From positions 57,926,501 to 57,990,500 of the forward strand of contig NC_134111.1 in assembly GCF_040939455.1 (NCBI RefSeq): DNA of 64,000 bases. The letters run 5' to 3'. Both the position numbers and the translations under genes were made by a program. This document shows, one piece after another, positions 59,939 to 64,000 of this stretch; positions within the stretch are counted from its first letter, which is position 1, and every line of letters begins with the position of its first letter. This DNA comes from Microcebus murinus. Its lineage: Eukaryota; Chordata; Mammalia; Primates; Cheirogaleidae. A model generated the notes under the pieces. The model worked only from the letters and a program-made list of their open reading frames with translations, did no database searches and was not told the DNA's origin.

Positions 59939-60546
59939 ACAACATGATGTAATCATGAACTAATGTAATTATGATGTAATTAAACCTCTTTTTTTCTCTT
60001 GAATCTTTTTGCAAGATTTATTTGAGTCTTGGGATGTAGCTATAGTTAATTGAATTTCATTGCTGTGTACTATTTTATTATGTGAATATGCCTGGGTTTA
60101 TTCTGTAGTAGAGAATATTGGTTATTCCTTTTTTTTTTTTTGTCATTAGGAACAGTTTTACTGTGAAGATTATTGAGCATGTGATCTGGTATGTGTGACT
60201 GAATTCTTTAATTGTAGATCTAAGAGTAGAATAGGCGGCTCCCATAGAGTATGTGCATATTTAACCATGCAAGATAATGCCAAATTGGTGATGCACCGAT
60301 GTACAGTTTCACCAGCAGAGTGCAGTAGTTCTCTTTGCTCTACACATCTGTCAACTCTGACAATGTTTATATTTCCTGATTTTTGCTAATCTGTGGGTAT
60401 AAAAGTGGTATCTCATCATGTTTTAAATACATTTTCCTGAATAATAATGAGGGTGAACTTTATTTATGTTTATCTTCTATATTCTCATTTCTGTGAAATG
60501 CCTGTTTTTGTTATCTCCCCCGGCCCCCTTGATTTTGTTTTATTAG

Positions 60547-60919
<373 letters not shown>

Positions 60920-61300
60920 ACAGATGCTTTTTGTGCTATATATGCTGCAAATATCTTTTGTTAATGGCTTGGTTCTTTATGGTATCTTAGAAGAACTGAA
61001 TTTTAATACAGTTAAATTTATCAGTCTCTTCTATGGTTAGCATTTGTGTCATGGTTAAGAACTCTTTCCCTGCCCCAAGGTCTTCAAGATAATATATATA
61101 AATTTTATTTTAAAAGGCTTGCCCTTCACATTTATTTTAAATTTGTTTGGAATTGAGTGTAAGGTAATAATCCAATCACATTTTCTCCCATATTGATAAC
61201 TGTTTGTTTTAGTACCATTATTGAGTAGTTCCTCTAGTGGCTAGAGTGCCACCTCTGTCATTTCATGGTTCTATTTTGCCTGTTTTTTTGTTAGGCTCTT

Positions 61301-61586
61301 TTCTTTTTTGAGATAGAGCCTTGCTCTGTCCCCCCAGGTAGAGTGCCATAACATCGGGCTAGCTCATAGCAACTTAAAACTCCTGGGCTCAAGTGATCTT
61401 CCTGCCTCAGCCTCCTGAGTAGCTGAGACTATAGGCATGTACCACCATGCCTGGCTAATTTTCTGTTTTTAGTAGAGATGGATTTTGCTCTTGCTCAGGC
61501 TGGTCTCTAACTTCTAAGCTCAAGCTATCCTCTTGCCTCAGCCTCCTAGAGTGCTAGGAAAACAGACATGAGTCACCAGGCCCAGC
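61301..61586 (-). mobile_element. Alu (reverse), older, with short duplication
   Basis: 'gagatagagccttgctctgt', 'cctcagcctcctgagtagct', 'atgtaccaccatgcctggct' and 'cctcagcctcctagagtgct' give a diverged Alu in reverse. The right-arm insert is not evident. Flanks AGGCTCTT at 61293-61300 and 61587-61594 are a likely target duplication. Confidence 0.8.
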
Positions 61587-61599
61587 AGGCTCTTCTGTT

Positions 61600-63700
61600 C
61601 TATCAACAAAGTTGTCTATCTCTGTACAAATAGTATATGATGTTGTTTTGATTACTATAATTTGAATGAGTCTTGATATCTGGTAGTACAAGTACCTATA
61701 TTTTCAGCAGGAGTTGCTTGACTCATTCATATAAAATGAGAATTAGCTTATCAAATTATGGGGAAAGTATTCTTGCAGTTTTACATGGAATCTTATTATT
61801 TATCAAAGTAGGGAGAAGTAAAAATCTTTAAAATGTTGAATCTTCTTATCCATGAACATAGTACATCACCCCATTTATTTAGGACTTAATTTCATTTGTG
61901 TTTTATAATTTTCTTTATTGCACACCTTTTGTTAGATTTATTTGTAGGTATTTAATATTTTTGATGCTATTATAAATTGCATTATCTAAAAATTTCAGCT
62001 TTATTTCTGTTCTGTATAGAAATTAAATTTTTTGTTGTTTTGTATCTAGTAACCTTGTCTAAATGCTCTTACTAATTCTAATAATTTGCTTGTATATTTT
62101 TTCAGTTTTATGTAGACAGTCCTATCATCCCTGGATGGTAATTTTTTTTGGTTTCTCCCTTCCCCCCCCAAAAAAAGTTCCTTTTAGTTCTGTTTCTTAC
62201 TTTACTGTAGTATCTAGGACCACCAGGTCAGAATGAGCTTCCTGTCTGTTACAGATTTTAAACAGAGTGGTACAAACTTTTCATCTTTAACAGTGATGTT
62301 TGGTGTAGATGTTTGAAAAAAGTAACATCATTAGTTAATTCAGTCATTTTCTTTTTCTAGTTTTCCAAGATGCTATTTTGGTTGGTTTTGTTGTTAGATT
62401 ATGGACTGGTAGTTAATTTCTACTTTTTCCCCCATACCATTCCAAATACAGAACCACCAAGCCTACACAGTTTTACAGGAGAAAATTCTATCAAATTCAA
62501 GTAAAAGTCATTCTAATGTTAAAACTCTTCAGGAAAAAAAACAAAAATATTTCTTCTCTGAAGTCAATATTAAAAATAGGCTAAGCACAAAGAAAAAGTT
62601 AAAAGCTAACCTCAGCTAATGAACATAGATCTAAAATGCTTAACAAACTACCTCCAAGAAAGTTCATATTAAAAAGAATATCATATATTAATTTATATAT
62701 TAATGATATATATCAGTATATATAAATTGGAAAAGCAATGTTAATTTGACATTAGAAAACTATACAAATTCAATTTATCAAATGAATAGATTAAAGCAAA
62801 AGCATATGATTACTTACTTAGTAGTTAAAGTATTTGTTAAAAATCTAATACCGAATAAAGATTTTGCATAAGACCATTTCTTTATTATATAATCAATATT
62901 CACTTAATATGTTCCTTCTGGTAAGTTATACTTTTCTAGGAATTAGACCATTTAAATTTTTTTTCATTTCTATTGTTTGTGCCTTCTCTCAGTCTTTTCA
63001 GAGGTTTGATGTGTGTTTTATTAGTCTTGACCCCCCAAAATGTTGATTCTCTATTTTGTGTTCATGTTCTGTTTCACTAATTTATACTCTTCTCTTTGTT
63101 ACCTCCTTTGTTACTTGTTTGAGTTTGTTTTTCTTTTTGTAACTTTTTAAGTTAAGTGCCTGACTTTAGTTTTTCTTCTTTAATGTAAGCATTAAAACTG
63201 TACATTTACCTCTGAATACTACTTTTGTGGTCCCTCTGATACTAATTTTTAAAAAATTTGTTGGAACTTGCTTTTTGACCTAGTATATAGGTGTGTAAAT
63301 ATTTCCAATGTGCTTGAAAAAAATACATTCTCTCTAATTGGTAGGTACAGGGTCCTATATGTCTCCATTAAGTTCATTGTGTGGTTCAAATATTCTACAT
63401 TTTTTCCCTTTATCAAAAATAAAACAAGAAGTGTGGAAATGTGTGCATTTGTCTAATCTTTGCTGTAGTGGTATACCTTGAGGCTATTTTATTACATAAA
63501 GCAAATTTAAAATGTTTCAGTAAATGGAAGCATTTATTTTTACAGCTTTTGTTTTTTGTCAGTGTAAAATACCATATTACTCTGTGTGTGTGGGTTTATG
63601 TTTATTTAGTCTGACAATCTTTGAAGAGTTTTTGGTCTCTTTGTATTCATAGTGATTTGTTTCTGCCATTTACTTCATACTTACTGCTTCTCTCTCTCTT
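61600..63700 (-). mobile_element. Old L1 ORF2 fragment, mosaic, with a central block in opposite orientation
   Basis: 61600-62430 and 62900-63690 read as L1 ORF2 in reverse ('gttttgattactataatttg', 'tcttgatatctggtagtaca', then 'ttttctaggaattagaccat', 'cagaggtttgatgtgtgttt'). Between them, 62440-62830 reads forward ('ttttacaggagaaaattcta', 'cagctaatgaacatagatct', 'aaaagcatatgattac'), covering the RT fingers portion that is expected between the two flanking pieces. It is all degenerate. Confidence 0.6.
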
Positions 63701-64000
63701 TTCTGCCATGAATATGCTAATAATATCTGCTTTTCTCTTTCTGACCAGCCCACCCACCTCCTTGCCTTTTTTTCCCCTTTTTGATTGATTGAGGTTTTTT
63801 GTGTGTTTATTAGTTTGGGGGGGTGTGTTTTTTTAAAAATTTCATTCTTCCTCTACATCCATTTTGGAGGATATATATTATTTCTGTTTTCTCAGTGATT
63901 CTGAAATTTTACTATGCTTACTTAAGTCTTAAGTTAAAATACCTTACTCCCTCTCATATAACACAAGGACTGTGGAACAGTTTAATTTCAGTCAGCTCCT

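Noticed and set aside
59939..59985. Short ATGATGTAAT direct repeats as a possible regulatory array or CRISPR-like structure
   Set aside because: Only two or three imperfect copies with no regular spacing; CRISPR arrays do not occur in vertebrate genomes.

Overview
The window is nuclear genomic DNA of a primate, most likely a strepsirrhine (lemur or galago lineage). Two things point there. Its most intact Alu copies (31147, 37927, 60581) have the strepsirrhine-type right-arm linker, an 'AATTGGCCAACTA'-like segment after the 'AATAGAAAGAAATTA' stretch, and older dimeric Alu J and FLAM-like copies are also present. The only recognisable protein-coding gene reads as UBE2E3 (UbcM2), a class III ubiquitin-conjugating enzyme. 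In human this gene lies on 2q31.3; that placement is recalled, not computed.

Layout. Bases 1-7550 are upstream, AT-rich intergenic DNA made of old L1, L2 and MIR remnants. Bases 7560-8760 form a strong CpG island without a TATA box, holding the UBE2E3 promoter and a likely non-coding first exon with a good donor at 8478/8479. The first coding exon (start codon at 9547, donor after 9740) encodes the acidic/serine-rich, then lysine-rich, N-terminal extension. A 51-base exon (11531-11581) starts the UBC fold. Everything from 11582 to 64000 is, as far as I can see, intron 3. The rest of the UBC domain, including the catalytic cysteine exon, lies beyond the window.

The intron is a repeat graveyard. 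It holds eight Alu/FLAM-type copies counted across the window, several with clear target-site duplications, and a 4.6 kb degenerate L1 (43.8-48.4 kb). Other L1 pieces include one with an apparently inverted central block (61.6-63.7 kb). There are MaLR-type LTRs, Tigger elements, hAT elements (MER1B, MER20, MER5A and a short family with clear TIRs and 8-bp TSDs), MIR/L2 fragments, and simple repeats such as (AT)n, (AC)n and (GA)n. Curiosities are a 73-bp near-perfect tandem duplication (19513-19658), a truncated tRNA-Tyr-like 5' half resembling a tailless retropseudogene (25383-25420), a 56-bp near-perfect palindrome (36559-36614), and a 20-nt alternating pyrimidine/purine CG-rich tract (59919-59938).

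I see no evidence for a novel multi-gene system. Most other open reading frames are short and chance-like or belong to repeats, and the window is an ordinary vertebrate gene 5' end plus a large intron.
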